Shown piece after piece: positions 45,743 through 57,833 of a stretch of DNA of 64,000 nucleotides. The notes under the pieces are model-generated. The model ran no database searches. It was given only the letters and a program-made list of their open reading frames with translations, and had not been told where the DNA came from. The stretch's first letter is position 1. Every line of letters starts with the position of its first letter. The DNA comes from Archegozetes longisetosus (Eukaryota; Arthropoda; Arachnida; Sarcoptiformes; Trhypochthoniidae): positions 10,497,288-10,561,287 of the forward strand of contig JAEMBT020000009.1 of NCBI GenBank assembly GCA_018873245.2, given 5' to 3'. The translations under genes were made by a program, and so were the position numbers.

Positions 45743-46220
45743 CTCTTCGTTACAACTGTGGGGTAAAATGTTCCCAAGTTTGGCTTTAAAAATCTCGTAA
45801 AAATCAACAAAACGTCGTTGCTTCTTGAGAATTTAGGTATTCCTCAGTCATATATCTGGCTTTGAATGACAAAAAAGTCGATTAATTTAGACTTACAACT
45901 TTATTTTTTAAAAAAAAGTTTTTCTGGCAACATGTTTGGCTGAGGACAGAATTTCCCCTAACATCGCAGTGCTTTGTATTTACTATATGTGTCGCAGTGC
46001 TGTAATGTCGCTACTAGCAATTTGAACCACTGATGACGCTGTAGCAGATAATAACTAAAAATTAACTAATTAGTAAATTTAAACTTTGAAAACAAGGGCT
46101 AACCTTGATTCTCAAAGCATTCAGACTAACGTAGAACAGATATAAAGGGCGGAAAACGTGGGGTAACATTTTACCCCACAGTTAATTTGAGATTTTCGGA
46201 AGTTAAGTTGTGACGAAGGG
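45743..46220. mobile_element. piggyBac-like MITE
   Basis: 478 bp bounded by TTAA on both sides (45739-45742, 46221-46224) with inverted ends CTCTTCGTTACAACT / AGTTGTGACGAAGGG. TTAA targets with CCCT-like ends are typical of piggyBac derivatives. Diverged partner at 12345-12690. No coding frame. Confidence 0.7.
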
Positions 46221-46224
46221 TTAA

Positions 46225-46778
46225 TAATACTGTCGACTAATTTGAGCGTCATTATCGAAACGTGACAGAAACCCTCTTTAAAAGCAGTTCAAGATATGAA
46301 ATCATTACAGAAATGTCAACTTGAAAGCGCCATTTCAAACCAATATTGATTAGGACATATTAGGTTATTATAAACTAAAAGTATTGCAAAACTCAATAAC
46401 AGCTTTGTTTTCTTCATTTACGTTAACTGTTGTTTAATTTTTTCTTCGGATTTTATCTCTCTGTCTGGAAAATTAAAGAGTGTTTTAAATCTAAAAAATC
46501 TAAATTTAGAGGTTGGAAGTATAAAATCCTCAGAAGTTTTATTACCGATTTAAACGTTCATTAACTTTTGTTCATTCGATATAAAATGTGTTCAAAGTGT
46601 TTCGAAATCATTGCTCTAAGTTTAAACATTCATTCAAATAAAGATTTAATTTTTTGATTAAAATAGTTTTTTCAGCCATTTAAATCGGTAGTAAAATATT
46701 TGAGGAATTTACTCATAAAGAGCCTCAAAATTTAGACTATTTAGATGACTAAATAGACAGCTCGTCTAATATCTGTAG
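46225..46778. other. No recognised feature
   Basis: Sequence downstream of the receptor pseudogene; nothing identified. Confidence 0.5.
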
Positions 46779-48154
46779 TTATTTCATAGTATTCGCTACT
46801 CTATTTGTAAGTAGAAAGAATCGACAGAACATTGTGAACATCTATGTAATAAAGGATATTCTTTGTAGTTATTTCAAATAAAAAATTATTTCTAAAGTCT
46901 TACCTTGAATGCAATAATTGGTGTCAAAACAAATTGATTACCGCATAAAAATTCAATTTGAAATTTATTAGCGCTCACACTCTCCATTGCATTTAGTAAC
47001 CGAAAAGAATGTGAATATGAAATTTAATTATGGACTTATTCAGAGTGTAAAATCGTCGTTCTTAACCAACTGATTTTAGTCCTTAATCCGAGATGTGTTT
47101 GTGATTTCAAGCAAAGTTTATGGAAATGTTTATAAGAATTCAAAGATTCCTTATTAATCGATGCAGTCGTCGAATTGATTGTGAAGTGAAATAATAACCA
47201 CAAAGTAGATAAAAACACCCCAAAATAAAAAGGCATCGCAGGCAGATCTTCTTTGAAGATCTGTTGTAAAACCATTAGATTAATGGGAATCAGAGCATAG
47301 GTCAGCGTAAATAGATATTTAGACCAGAACTCATTGTGAAGTAAAATATCACTGCAGATATTGTTATGTTCTTCGACTAATTCCAATATGACTTCAGTGT
47401 TGAAGAAAACCTTGTCTTTAGTTGCATTTATTAGTTTATTATTATACGATTTGAATCTGAATTTACAATAATAACAAATAATGAAGTAATATAAAAAACT
47501 ATAAGAAATTATTAATAGAACTGCCGTTCCGTATCCAAAAACAATAATAGAACTCAATATCCCGTAAGTTATTATGTCCTACCATTCATGAGAATTTAAT
47601 AAAATTGCGATTATTGCCAAAAAGAATAGAACCGTGAGAATCCTCACTTCTAGTTGAACACGATCGAAAATAAGTTTTATTCTCTTTGCAAATTTTTTGA
47701 AAGAGTTTTTGTTATATATCCCGATTGCACTTTCATTTTGTAATCCTTTCAAGACTTTGATGATTTCAAGCCATCGAAAGTAATTTTTCACTTTACTATT
47801 GAAAAGTCTTATAACAAAAAATGCGAAAACAAGACCCACAAACGCTACCAAACAATTAAACTCAGTTAAACCTCCAGCATGTTGAACTAAATCGAAGTAA
47901 TATTCGGGGACTCTTCTGTTCTCCAAATTGGCTAAGGTGATTAACAATTTCAGAATGTTAATCAAAAGCCAAACGCTCATAGCGTTGGATTTGAGTTTTT
48001 GGTTTTTTTTCTTGGTATCACTATCAAAATAGTTGTTCATATCATATCTATACATAATCCCATATCTATAAAGTGATAAATCTATATCTTTAATAACTAG
48101 ATCGTTGTCATTATTTTCAAAGTCACCGACTTCTAGTTCTGAACTTATATACAT
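46779..48154 (-). pseudogene. Gustatory-receptor-like pseudogene GR2
   Basis: Minus strand. Exon 1 runs from ATG 48154 with repeated hydrophobic segments, is interrupted by one in-frame TAG (47579-47581, after HEW), and continues in the same frame to about 47080, including HNEFWSKYLF, which matches LNEFWSKYLF of the palindrome receptor. A candidate exon 2 (about 46904-46993; LLNAMESVSANK ... PIIAFK) ends at the good donor AAG|GTAAGA; its acceptor reads CGG instead of CAG, and the exon 1 donor is not recognisable. A candidate exon 3 (46779-46841) follows the acceptor TACATAG, phase 0. The three-exon, phase-0 plan equals that of the palindrome receptor. Diverged member of the same family, now inactive unless the stop is read through. 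Confidence 0.7.
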
Positions 48155-48752
48155 TTCGACTGTTTATAAATACAAGCTATTGAACAAAAATGTTCTCTTT
48201 TTATAGGATTCGAATTTTGAACATGAACAATAATGATCAATATTACAATTATATTCAACTATAATTCAATTCAAGAATAGAACTATTCGCGACTTTACTA
48301 AATTGACCGATTCGCTTAAGGTCTCAAATATTCTGTTGAAAGTATGTCTGTATATTATTTTAGTAACTTGAACCCGAAAAAGTAAATTTAGCTTTAATAC
48401 GAAACCGAAAAGTATCTCATTAACGTGTATTGATCGTAAGCTTATGATCGATTATTTTTTCATAATTAGGTTTCTTTTTGTTGAAGACTATAATAAAATT
48501 AGCTTATTTGTTAAGACTTCTAAATATTTTTGTGATCAATAATATCTCTCAAAAAGAAATAATATTCAAACAAACTGATAGTAATGTGAATTTCACACGA
48601 GATGATCATAATATGTGTAAAATATGAATATTGTTATTAAAGTAATTTAGACCAGATGAAAGTTAGTCTATTTAGATCACTCGTCAACTCTTCTGACAGA
48701 GAGACGACACCCAAAAGGAAAAATTGAAGTGTTTTACAATTTCAGTACTTAA
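48155..48752. other. Region upstream of GR2
   Basis: AT-rich, no frame or repeat recognised; may contain the old GR2 promoter. Confidence 0.4.
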
Positions 48753-49379
48753 TAGGGACGCCAAGTCACCAGCTTTACGCAGGAGTCTCCAGCTTTGAAG
48801 CAAAGTCTCCAGCCCAAGCCTAAAGCTGGCATTAAAACCTCCAGCTTTTAGAACATCAAAATATTTTTATAGAAATTTCTGACTTTTTCTAAGGAGATAA
48901 GAAATAATTTGTTTGTTGCTTGCGAAACCCATTTCCCAACAGAAGCTAAAGTGCATTAATCCTTCGAAATACTCTCTGAAACACAATTTTGTCTTCAAAT
49001 GTATGCATTGCATTGAAGTCCAATCATTTTAAATAAAGTTTCTATTTAGTGAGTTCATTCAAGTTTTGTTCATATTTAAAATATGAATTTAAAATGTCTA
49101 AAAGGCAGAAATACTTTTGTGAATTTGATGATAATTGGCTAAATGTTGAGGAATATAAATGTTGGCTTAAGAAGATTGATAAATATAATTAATATAATAA
49201 AAATATGATTTTTTGAAATAATAACTCAAATTATGTAAAGAATAGTAAATAAAAGTAAAATTTCACTTTTCATATATACTCTCCCTTTGGTTTTATGCTG
49301 AAAATTTCCAAAAATTACCCTTACTCCCCCCTTTGATTTTTTTCTCCAGCTTTTTCTCGGAAAAGGCTTGGCATCCCTA
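48753..49379 (+). mobile_element. hAT internal-deletion derivative
   Basis: 627 bp with ends TAGGGACGCCAAGTC / GGCTTGGCATCCCTA and the perfect 8-bp duplication GTACTTAA (48745-48752, 49380-49387). Near 49095 it keeps about 32 codons of a transposase start (MSKRQKYFCEFDDNWL, then a stop), which resembles the N-terminus of the hAT at 37641. Subterminal CCAGCTTT motifs recur at both ends. The rest of the gene is deleted. Confidence 0.82.
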
Positions 49380-49574
49380 GTACTTAAATGTGTTTTGATT
49401 CGGTCTACAAAATAGGAAACAATAAAAGACTTTTCACTATATTAAACAAATGATTTGAAGTCAATATTAGGTGATCTTTCATTTCAAATTATAGAAACTG
49501 TTTCCGATACAGAGACAAAAATGTGTTTACATAATTGTTGGCTACCAAATTGACAACTTGCCAAATAGTTGCAC

Positions 49575-49613
49575 TCGTTTCGTAGTATTCGCGACCCTAT
49601 TTGTAAGTAAAAC
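49575..49613 (-). pseudogene. Possible last-exon scrap of a receptor gene
   Basis: Minus strand reads LLTNRVANTTK, almost the same as LLTNRVANTMK in exon 3 of GR2 (46779-46841). About 35 bases are shared. Too short to be sure; could be a shared repeat. Confidence 0.3.
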
Positions 49614-49615
49614 GA

Positions 49616-50126
49616 GTGAGTAAAGAGTCATTTTATAACTTTTTAACATTAAATTATACAGAACATCAATTCAATAAAACATGTATCCATTATGATGTAT
49701 TGATTCAAAATGAATTTCTTGAGAAAATAGTCCAAATACCAGAATTTATTAAAGCCATACGTCTTCTGATATTCCGAATAAGAAATGAAGGTAAGGAATA
49801 TCATACCATAGCTGAAATGATGGGATTTGGTACCTCATTTGTTCACAAAGTCGTATCATATGTTCAGAAAGATCAACATATTGGAACAGTTCGTAATTTA
49901 ATAAGATGTGGTCAAATATTCTGTATAATAAACCGAGTTGGCAACAGAATCGGAGCAAATGTGGCCAAGAAGAGGAAATTATGACCAAAGAAATGAAACT
50001 GGACCTACAATATGTGAATGTCAATTACAGCAAATCTACAATTTAACGACGATTGAGAAAAAAATAATTTCTGGTGGGATACTGGAGACCGAAACACATC
50101 TCCACTCAAACCGTCACAGAAGGTGA
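49616..50126 (+). pseudogene. Tc1-like transposase N-terminal fragment
   Basis: 123-codon frame with a helix-turn-helix of Tc1 type (IRNEGKEYHTIAEMMGFGTS, then VHKVVSYV), then out-of-frame echoes of the second helix-turn-helix and linker. Catalytic domain missing. No termini found. Confidence 0.45.
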
Positions 50127-50923
50127 GCATTTACAGTAAACGTAATTTTATCTTAATTAAGCCTTTTTGACAATTTTTCAAGAAATTCATTGTCAAAGAT
50201 AGTGTATATCGATTTCTGGAATTCCACCAAAAATTGCATTTTCCCAATTGTCGTTAGATTGTAGACTCACTGTAATTGGCATTCGCAGGTTGGGAAGAAC
50301 TCAGAACTTTTTACAACTCTTTTCGAGAATCAAATTCATTAGCATTTAGAGGCCACGATTTTTATGCGGGTATTTACTGGCGATCAGGTCGTTGTTTTTG
50401 TCGTTCAATTTTCTTCTTGAATAATAAGTCACTGAAGGTTTGATATTTGGGCTTAAGTAGAGATCTGTATATAATTTTGATTGTGCATCAGAGTTTTACT
50501 TTGCTTTAAAGAAAATATACTTAAAACAGACTTTCACTGATTTTTAACCAGTTTTTAGTGCGAAAATTTTAAACTTTTATAATGAGTGTTGAAACAAATA
50601 AGCAACATTCACTTTATTTAATTATTTTGTGTAAAATGTCATTTAAAACTAAATCAAAAGTATTTAAGTATAAAAATGTAAATTTTCATAAGCCTTTAAG
50701 TTTGTGCGATAGTCTTTTTGATTACTGTAAATTTAAATGTTGTGATCATTTCAATATTCAAAAACAAATAGAAATCAATAAACAGTACTGGTCTTTAAGT
50801 GACAATGAAAAATATAATTTTTAAATTCAAAATACAAGAAGAAAATCATGTGAAAATAAAAAAAAGTGCATTCATATACTATTTGGATAATGTTCAAGTA
50901 TGTAGAACAACTTTTTTGCATAC

Positions 50924-51452
50924 TGCAGAGGTTTTATTTTAATTTGTTCTCTGATGGATTCAACAATTTAAACTTACACACAGTTTAAAGAAAATCAAAA
51001 GTTTATTTATAAAAAAAGAAATGTTTATACAAATAAAAGAGTTAAGTATTGAAAACTTTGGATCTCAAATATACACTTATTATAGTAAGTGTTGGTTACT
51101 TTTAGAGATCACTCAATCTGAAGAGTTTGGGAAGTGAAGTGTAAGAGTCTCTTCGCTCCTTTATATAGGACCAGGAGCTGTTGACGTGCCAATGAAAAAT
51201 CTCCCAGAAACATCTATTGTTGGTCACTAACTGACCAACTACTAATTGAGGACATGTTGGTGACCTCGTTACTCTTTTAGAACATTTTCTTTAGAATTCG
51301 TATTTGAAGAAAAGAGGACACAAACAACCCTGTCCTACATCTAGTGGTCAGTCTGTGCCCTTAGGCTACAATGATGGGCAAGAAAGTAGGACATCGTTTA
51401 ATTGACCTGAATACTGTGAGATCGAAAACACAGATCTGTTTTTGATCTCACA
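50924..51452 (-). mobile_element. Solo LTR inserted in H (fossil)
   Basis: 529 bp. On the minus strand it starts TGTGAGATC and ends CCTCTGCA, with ATAC duplicated at 50920-50923 and 51453-51456. It has a TATATAAAGG box near 51170. The reading of H resumes in frame across the duplication, which fixes the borders. Confidence 0.8.
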
Positions 51453-51763
51453 ATACTTTAGGTTATAAACATAATAAAGTCATAACTCATTTATATAAAA
51501 AAAGTTGACAAATCAAATTTAACTGGTTAAATTATTAAATCGCCTCCAGATTTAGGGTGCAATAATAAGTCAAATAAAACTCACGCTAATGAATTTTGTC
51601 AAAATTTAGTTGATTTTATTGAATCAAAAAAATCCTCAGTCTTCGCACTATAACTTCGAAAGGGTTCCTAATAGGAGATATTTAAAAGGCTACACTCCTC
51701 TAAAACTTTATTATGAGTTTTGCGATAAATCTGGTTTTACTCCAAAAGTTTATAAAAATATTA

Positions 51764-53164
51764 GATGATTTCATAATGGACTTCAAACTTTTTTCAATAT
51801 TATTTTTCAAATATTTCCGAAATGATACAAGGTATCAAAGTATGTTTTATACTAATCTTCGACATATTTGCCACGTGCAAGGGTGATAGCTCTCCAGTGG
51901 TCAGGTAGCATCGTGATACCCAAAGATTCGTGTTTTTCGTTAATGTCCCGAATTTCAACTGCGTAATCCCTTATGAGCTCATCTTGACTCTGGAACTGCT
52001 TCCCCTTGTTTGGTACTTTTATACGATGGATAGCGTCCATATCCAGCGGTGACATATCAGGGCTATATGATGGGTGCTCCAATTCTTCCCAACGTTTCTC
52101 TTGCAGAAACTCCCTAATAATGCGATGTTTATGGGGTCTGGCATTGTCATGTAATATAATGGGGCGTCCAAATTTTTTTTTGATTAACTTCGGGAAGCAC
52201 ATGACGTTCGAGGAAGTTAAGTAGGTGACACTGTCAACAGTACTTCTTTCAGGTAAAATCTCGTATGTGAAGACCTGCTTCTTCCAAAGTGCCAAAATCA
52301 TAATGCACTTCCATTGTTGAGGTTCTTCCTTTAATATCTTGGGTCTACGACAAATAGGAAAAAAATGCGGTGAAAGAAAATTTTTCAGAAAACATTTTTT
52401 TTCATTTCCGCATAACTACGGTTTTTGTCCGGGCAATAGCCATTCACTAGCGGCTCTAGACTCTTGTGGGTCATATGATTTAATCCATGTCTCATCGATG
52501 GCGATTATCTTATTCAGAAAATCACGTTCCCTTTGATTACGTGCAAGATTTTTACCTGCTATATTCATTCTTGCTTGCTGTTGTCCCTCGGTCAATTCGT
52601 GAGGGACCCACCTGGACTTTATTTTTCTGGCTCGGATTTCTTTGAGAAGTCTCCGTAAGCTTGTATGAGACATTTGAGTTTCATATAAGAGATCTTCCGT
52701 ACGCATTCTCTCGCTCTCCAATATCAGCTGCCTAACCATTTCTTTATTTTTTTCTGTAACCACATCTCGTGGTCTTCCGGGTCCAGATAGACTTTCTATA
52801 TCTGTGCGCTTTCCGTCTTTAAAATCATTATACCAGGTGTATACTTGCCTTTCACTTAAATGGCCTTGAGGAGCAGCAGTTGCCAGTTGTGTCGCAACAA
52901 CTCTTGGAGCTGTGCCCAGTAATACACTTAACTTTATAAATGATCACTGGTCCTTTACAGTGACACTTTCCCGAAGTTGGTCTAAAATTGGGGCCTCGAT
53001 ACTTTTTAATGCCAATACGGCAAGAATCAACACAATTAGTTGAAGGGCCATCATTTAATAGTACACTAACTAATGATGAGTTGGAAGTATTAACTTATTG
53101 ACTAAAGTTAATAATAACGTAATTTTATCTTATCAAAAAGTTTGAAGTTCATTATGAAATCATC
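51764..53164 (-). mobile_element. Mariner-3, full length, with intron
   Basis: 1401 bp between TA duplications, inverted ends GATGATTTCATAATGGACTT / AAGTTCATTATGAAATCATC. Minus strand: HTH region (from about 52930; HLSERQVYTWYNDFKDGKR, RPRDVV), second HTH (TSLRRLLKEIR), first Asp in IAIDETW, EWLLPGQKP, then a 75-base GT...AG phase-2 intron (52345-52419), PKILKEEPQQWKC, and 51852-52301 with ILHDNARPHKH and YSPDMSPLDMD (DD34D). The frame is open from 52930 to 51852 if the intron is removed, so this is the best preserved mariner here; the extreme N-terminus (52930-53060) is unclear. It interrupts the H gene. Confidence 0.85.
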
Positions 53165-53689
53165 TAATAAAACATTTGAGACTTTAGAAAATGAAACTGA
53201 ATCCTCTAGTTATAACTATTTTAATAGAGTTATTCGCGAATTAAAAATATCGTTTTCTAATCAAAACTGTGAAAAATGTGATAAATGTGAAGAATATAAT
53301 CAACATCATTTAGATAAATGTTTTATCAAGAATTATGATTGTGATAGTGACTGTGAATTCGATACAAACTGTAGCTGTGATATTTCGTGTCAATATTGAA
53401 AAAATTGGAAAATACACATAAGAAATGCCAAACTTGCACGAAATAAATCAAGATATGATACTGATTTGCAATTTAAAAGTATAGATTTAGAAACAAAATT
53501 TCCTAAATATCTGGTCATTTCTGTAGATATGCGGAAAATTTTGAGCTTTCCCAAACTACAAATTAAAGAAAGTTATTTTGTACCAAAAATATCAATATAT
53601 AGGGTTCCAACATAAGCCTTAATAGTTTTATCCTTTTATGTTTAATAGGTAAATAAGGATATCAAATTAATAATAGCGTAGTTATATAA

Positions 53690-55385
53690 AGCATCTCCCA
53701 GTATTTTGTTTATGTGATTTTCGTAATGATATGAAAGGAGTATCATATAAATACTTGAAAAAATCTAAATGTTAAAAATATACTCTTCATTGAAGTGGGC
53801 TGGAAATTTCTATTTTAAGCGTCAAAACAATAAATAAGTTATTGAACAACAGTACCTTTATTGCTAATTATAAATATAATCTCAAGTTGTCTGATGTTAT
53901 TATTCATTTGTATTTCCGATGCCATTTTAAAATGCATATATTTTCTCTGTTACCACAAAATTTTGAGTTGTATCGTTATATTGCTATATTGAATTGTGTT
54001 AAGGCTCCATATCAATATACAAGAGATGAAAAAATCCTTTGTGTTGCCGAATATCTGCGCAATAATGATTGCATGATTTCAACTCAACGTGCTCTAGAGA
54101 GAAAATATGAATTTCGCCCATCATCTAATACTATCAGATGATTAGTCGATAATTTCTTGACTTATGGAGATGTTGAGAAACCTCGGGAGGAAAGCACAAA
54201 GACAGAGCGCACTCAACATACAATTGGACTTGTGGAGGAAATGGTGATTGAAGCAACTGAGAATGGTGAGCTTATGTCATTAAGAAGAATGGCAGGATAG
54301 CATGGCATTGCAAAGAGCGCTGCTCATTTAATTCTTAAAAAAGACCTTAATTTTCATCCATATCACCATACATCACCTTAATGAAGACGATCCAGAAGCT
54401 CGTGTTGAATTTTCGCGCCCTTTTCTCGATATGCAAAGTGAAGATGAGGAATTTTTAGACAAAATAATATGGTCAGATAAATCATTGTTCTCAGTTAATG
54501 GTCATGTAAACAGACATAACACAGTTTACTGGTCACCATCAAACCCAAATATTGTTCTTAAGCAAGACAAACTTGGAGAAACTGTAATTGTGTGGGCAGG
54601 GATATGGAGTGGAGGCCGTGTGGGTCCTTACTTTTTCAATTGGACTGTTAATACTGAAAGCTATCTTGAGTTATTGAATGAGTATCTTTGGCCTCAAATT
54701 TCTGGTAAAGTTGTTAGGGATCGGCTTTGGTTTCAACAGGATGGGGTTCCTGCACACTTTGCATATACTGTGCGATGGTGGTTAGATTCCCACTTCCCTG
54801 GACGTTGGATTGGGAGACAATCGAATATGTCATAGCCTCCCCGATCACCCGACCTGACAACTTCCAATGGTTTTCTTTGGGGATATTTAAAGGATAAAGT
54901 TTATCGGAGACAACCAACAAACACTACAACACTTAAACAATACATAAAAGAAGAGTTTAATAATATACCCCAAGGAATGATAAAGAACTCATGTTGTTCA
55001 GTAATATCACGATTAAAGCATTGTATTGAGCACAATGGCGTTCCCATTCAAATTACTTATCATTGATTGGTAAAGCTATAAAAGTCCATCATTATCTCTG
55101 AAAAAATGCTTAATTATCCTTATTTCTTCTTACATGAGGAAATCGGGTTCAATTAAATAAAAATCGTTTAGATATATTTCTCGTAATTAGAATTAGAAAT
55201 TAACTATACGTATAGATAGTGCTATAAATTTACTATAAAAATAAATTTTATTTTTCTCTAAAATTAGAAATATTTGTAATAAAATCTGGTATCAAACTAT
55301 TTAAACACATAAAAGTAATAGAAAAATATGCACCAATATGCTTATACGGAGGGTAACAAAACTTGGGGAGATTCTCTACATTTTA
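53690..55385 (+). mobile_element. IS630/Tc1/mariner-type element with DUF4817-like N-terminus, broken
   Basis: Transposase about 54000-55066: a DUF4817-like helix-turn-helix (DEKILCVAEYLRNND ... STQRALERKYEF), IIWSDKSLFSVNGHVNRH with the first Asp, WFQQDGVPAHFA with the second, and RSPDLTTSNGFLWGYLKDKV. The third catalytic Asp, in TPLDFFLWG of relatives, is Asn here, and the preceding Trp codon is TAG. More stops and a frame change in the N-half. Borders approximate: weak inverted similarity TCTCCCAGTATTTTGTT / rc(AACAAAACTTGGGGAGA). Inserted in H. Confidence 0.65.
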
Positions 55386-55887
55386 AGTAAAGAAGCATTA
55401 TTCCATAAATAATTAGTAAGAAAATATTCAAACACAAAACTAGTAAAACTTATGTTGGACGCACTGTACAATGAGACTTTTGCACTATTAGGAAAAAATG
55501 GCATATCAATTTGTTATATTTCACATGACGCGGAAATTAATAAGATATCTGGAGATATTTGTAATTTTTATTGGTTATTATTAAATTCTAACTTATGTCA
55601 AAACGCACATGAAATAGTGATAAAGTGTGATAATTGTCCTGGTCAGAATAAATGTTGGCTATTATTCGGTAATTTAATCAGATTTATCAACGATATAAAC
55701 TATAAACCTGTGAGAGTTACTATTGATTTTTATGAACCGGGTCATACATATCAAGCAGACTCAGTTCATGCGAACATAACCAAAAATATTAAAAATACGT
55801 CAATTATTTATGATTATAATGACTTTTTAATAGTAATTGAAAGTTCAAGGGAAAATTTAATTGTAAAAGATGTTAAATATAGCGATA

Positions 55888-57833
55888 TACACCCTTGGAA
55901 ATAACTATCTTTAGTCGATTGAAGTCGAATAACTTTTGAATGGATGATTCGATTTTCAAACTGATTTCTGTAAATTGTAGCCAGATAATGGACATTTTTA
56001 AAAATATAATTTTTTTGAAAAATCATAATGATAGCAAAACAAATGGGCATCAAAATTAATTTTTGATTTTGATGAAAAATATTGAATTTCTTATTTATTT
56101 TTTGTTAAAACGAACTTAATGAAATTTATTTCAAATTAAATTTATTAAGGATTAAATTGAACACACGAATGTTTGAAAATTTTAGTTATTTACAATATGT
56201 ACAAGAATAGAGCCAAAAGTGAAACTAATAGCTGGTGTGACCACCGGCCGCCTCCAAGACCTCTTCCAATCTTCTGGGCATCGAATTCAATAAATTTATG
56301 AAATATTGCCGCCATGAAACGTCACATATCGTTTGGTGGGCTCTCTCTAAAGCCGCCCACAACTCTTCCCGAGAGTTTATCACCGGGCGCTCACTTCTGA
56401 CCAATCCTTTAATCACTGCGCCCACATTCTCATCAGAGTTCAGATCCGGAGAGAGACTACAATTTTAATATTTTATTATTATTAGTATTCAATGTTATAA
56501 TTTCAATCAAATCACCTTGGATGTGGAAGAACATAGTCTTGAACATCTCCAATGTTCTCAGTAATCCAATCCCTCACATGATTAGATTTGTGCACAGGAT
56601 GGTTTTCGTGCAACAAAAGTACATTTCCATCATCGAAATGTCTCTCAATGTATTGGAGAAGAGAGTTCTCCAAGAAATCAGCGTAAGACTCCTTAGTCAA
56701 ACGATTGACGCGATGAAGGGGTCCCTTTCCGTGAAAACTAAAACTAAGATAAAAATAATTAATCAAGTGTTAATTTAATTGTGAATTATTACCAGGCAAT
56801 GAATGAAACACTGAATCGATGAGTGTTCTGAATCACAGCAATATTTCGCTCGTGATATCGAGTTTTATTTTCGCGCCCAACTCAAATTTGACCCCCATCT
56901 CCGGTGCAAATACTAAATTCATCAATGAATATGACTCGAGACCAATCAATAAGCGTCCAATCGATGAACTGTTGACCGTAATTCAAACGTCTTTCTCTGT
57001 GAAAATCCAAAAGTCTTTTCTTAATGGCCGCTACTCTATGTCTGACGCCTAAAGATCAAAAATAGAATAATGTAATTCATAAATTCACCTAGTCAATTCA
57101 CCTTGATCGCTGAGTCTTTTTCGAAGAGTTCGATCACATACTGAAGCAATTCTTTCATTATCTTCGAGTTCTGGCAATTGTCTCAATTCACTCTATTCGA
57201 CCAATTGTTTTGGAGGGCGGCCTCTCTGAGTGTCTGGTCGTCTTCTGGTATTGTCTTCTTATTTTGTCCACCATTTCGAGGAATAGTAAGGAATAACTCC
57301 TCGTTGTCGTCGATACGACACCATTCATAATAAGTGGGTTCACTTATACCTCGAGAAATGAAATTTTAATAATTGATTCCAATTATTGAATCGATTAAAT
57401 ACTTACCAACTCTACGAAGAATGTGTGATTTTCTTGTTTTCTTTGCTCTTAATTTAATAAATTGTCTAAATTTGATTTCGCGTTCAGCGATAGAAAAAAC
57501 CATTTTTGAAAATTCGATTAATTTGTTTACAAATTAAAACTTTTAAAAAATTATTTAAATTCGAATTCGAACAATAATTTATCAATAAATTACGTTTAGT
57601 ATTAGTTTCATAGTAGAAAACCTAAGTTTTGTTTTTTCGCTTATTCTTATTTTTAAGTTTGCGCTTTCATGGCCCTTTTCACAGTTATTCTGGTGATTTT
57701 TCTAAAAACAATTATATTTTTAAAAATTTCTATTATCTGGCTACAATTTACTGAAATCAGTTTGAAAATCGAATAATCCAGTCAAAAGTTATTCGACTTC
57801 AACCGACTAAAGATAGTTGTTTCCAAGGGTGTA
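55888..57833 (-). mobile_element. Tc1-like element with four introns
   Basis: 1946 bp between TA duplications. Inverted ends of about 150 bp start TACACCCTTGGAAA. The minus-strand gene starts MVFSIAERE at 57503 and is split by four GT-AG introns: 57350-57406, 57049-57101, 56744-56792 and 56457-56515 (57, 53, 49, 59 nt). Motifs in order: TLRKRLSDQG, VIFIDEFSI (first acidic pair), FSFHGKGPLHRV, LLLHENHPVHKS, SPDLNSDENVGAVIKG, ending GGHTSY at 56225. Glu stands where the second catalytic Asp (QDNAPxH) normally is, and I count 38 residues from it to the last Glu. One frameshift in exon 2 and two in-frame stops. It inserted into H; its end supplies the apparent HPWK tail of the H fragment. Confidence 0.75.

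Noticed and set aside
47558-47587. A 30-base intron removing the TAG in GR2 (GTAGGA ... TTGAG)
   Set aside because: Far shorter than any intron seen in this window (49-75 bases) and it has no pyrimidine tract.
55850-55904. The HPWK tail of the 55452-55904 frame as a natural protein end
   Set aside because: These codons come from the terminal repeat of the inserted Tc1-like element; the H reading continues at 57834.
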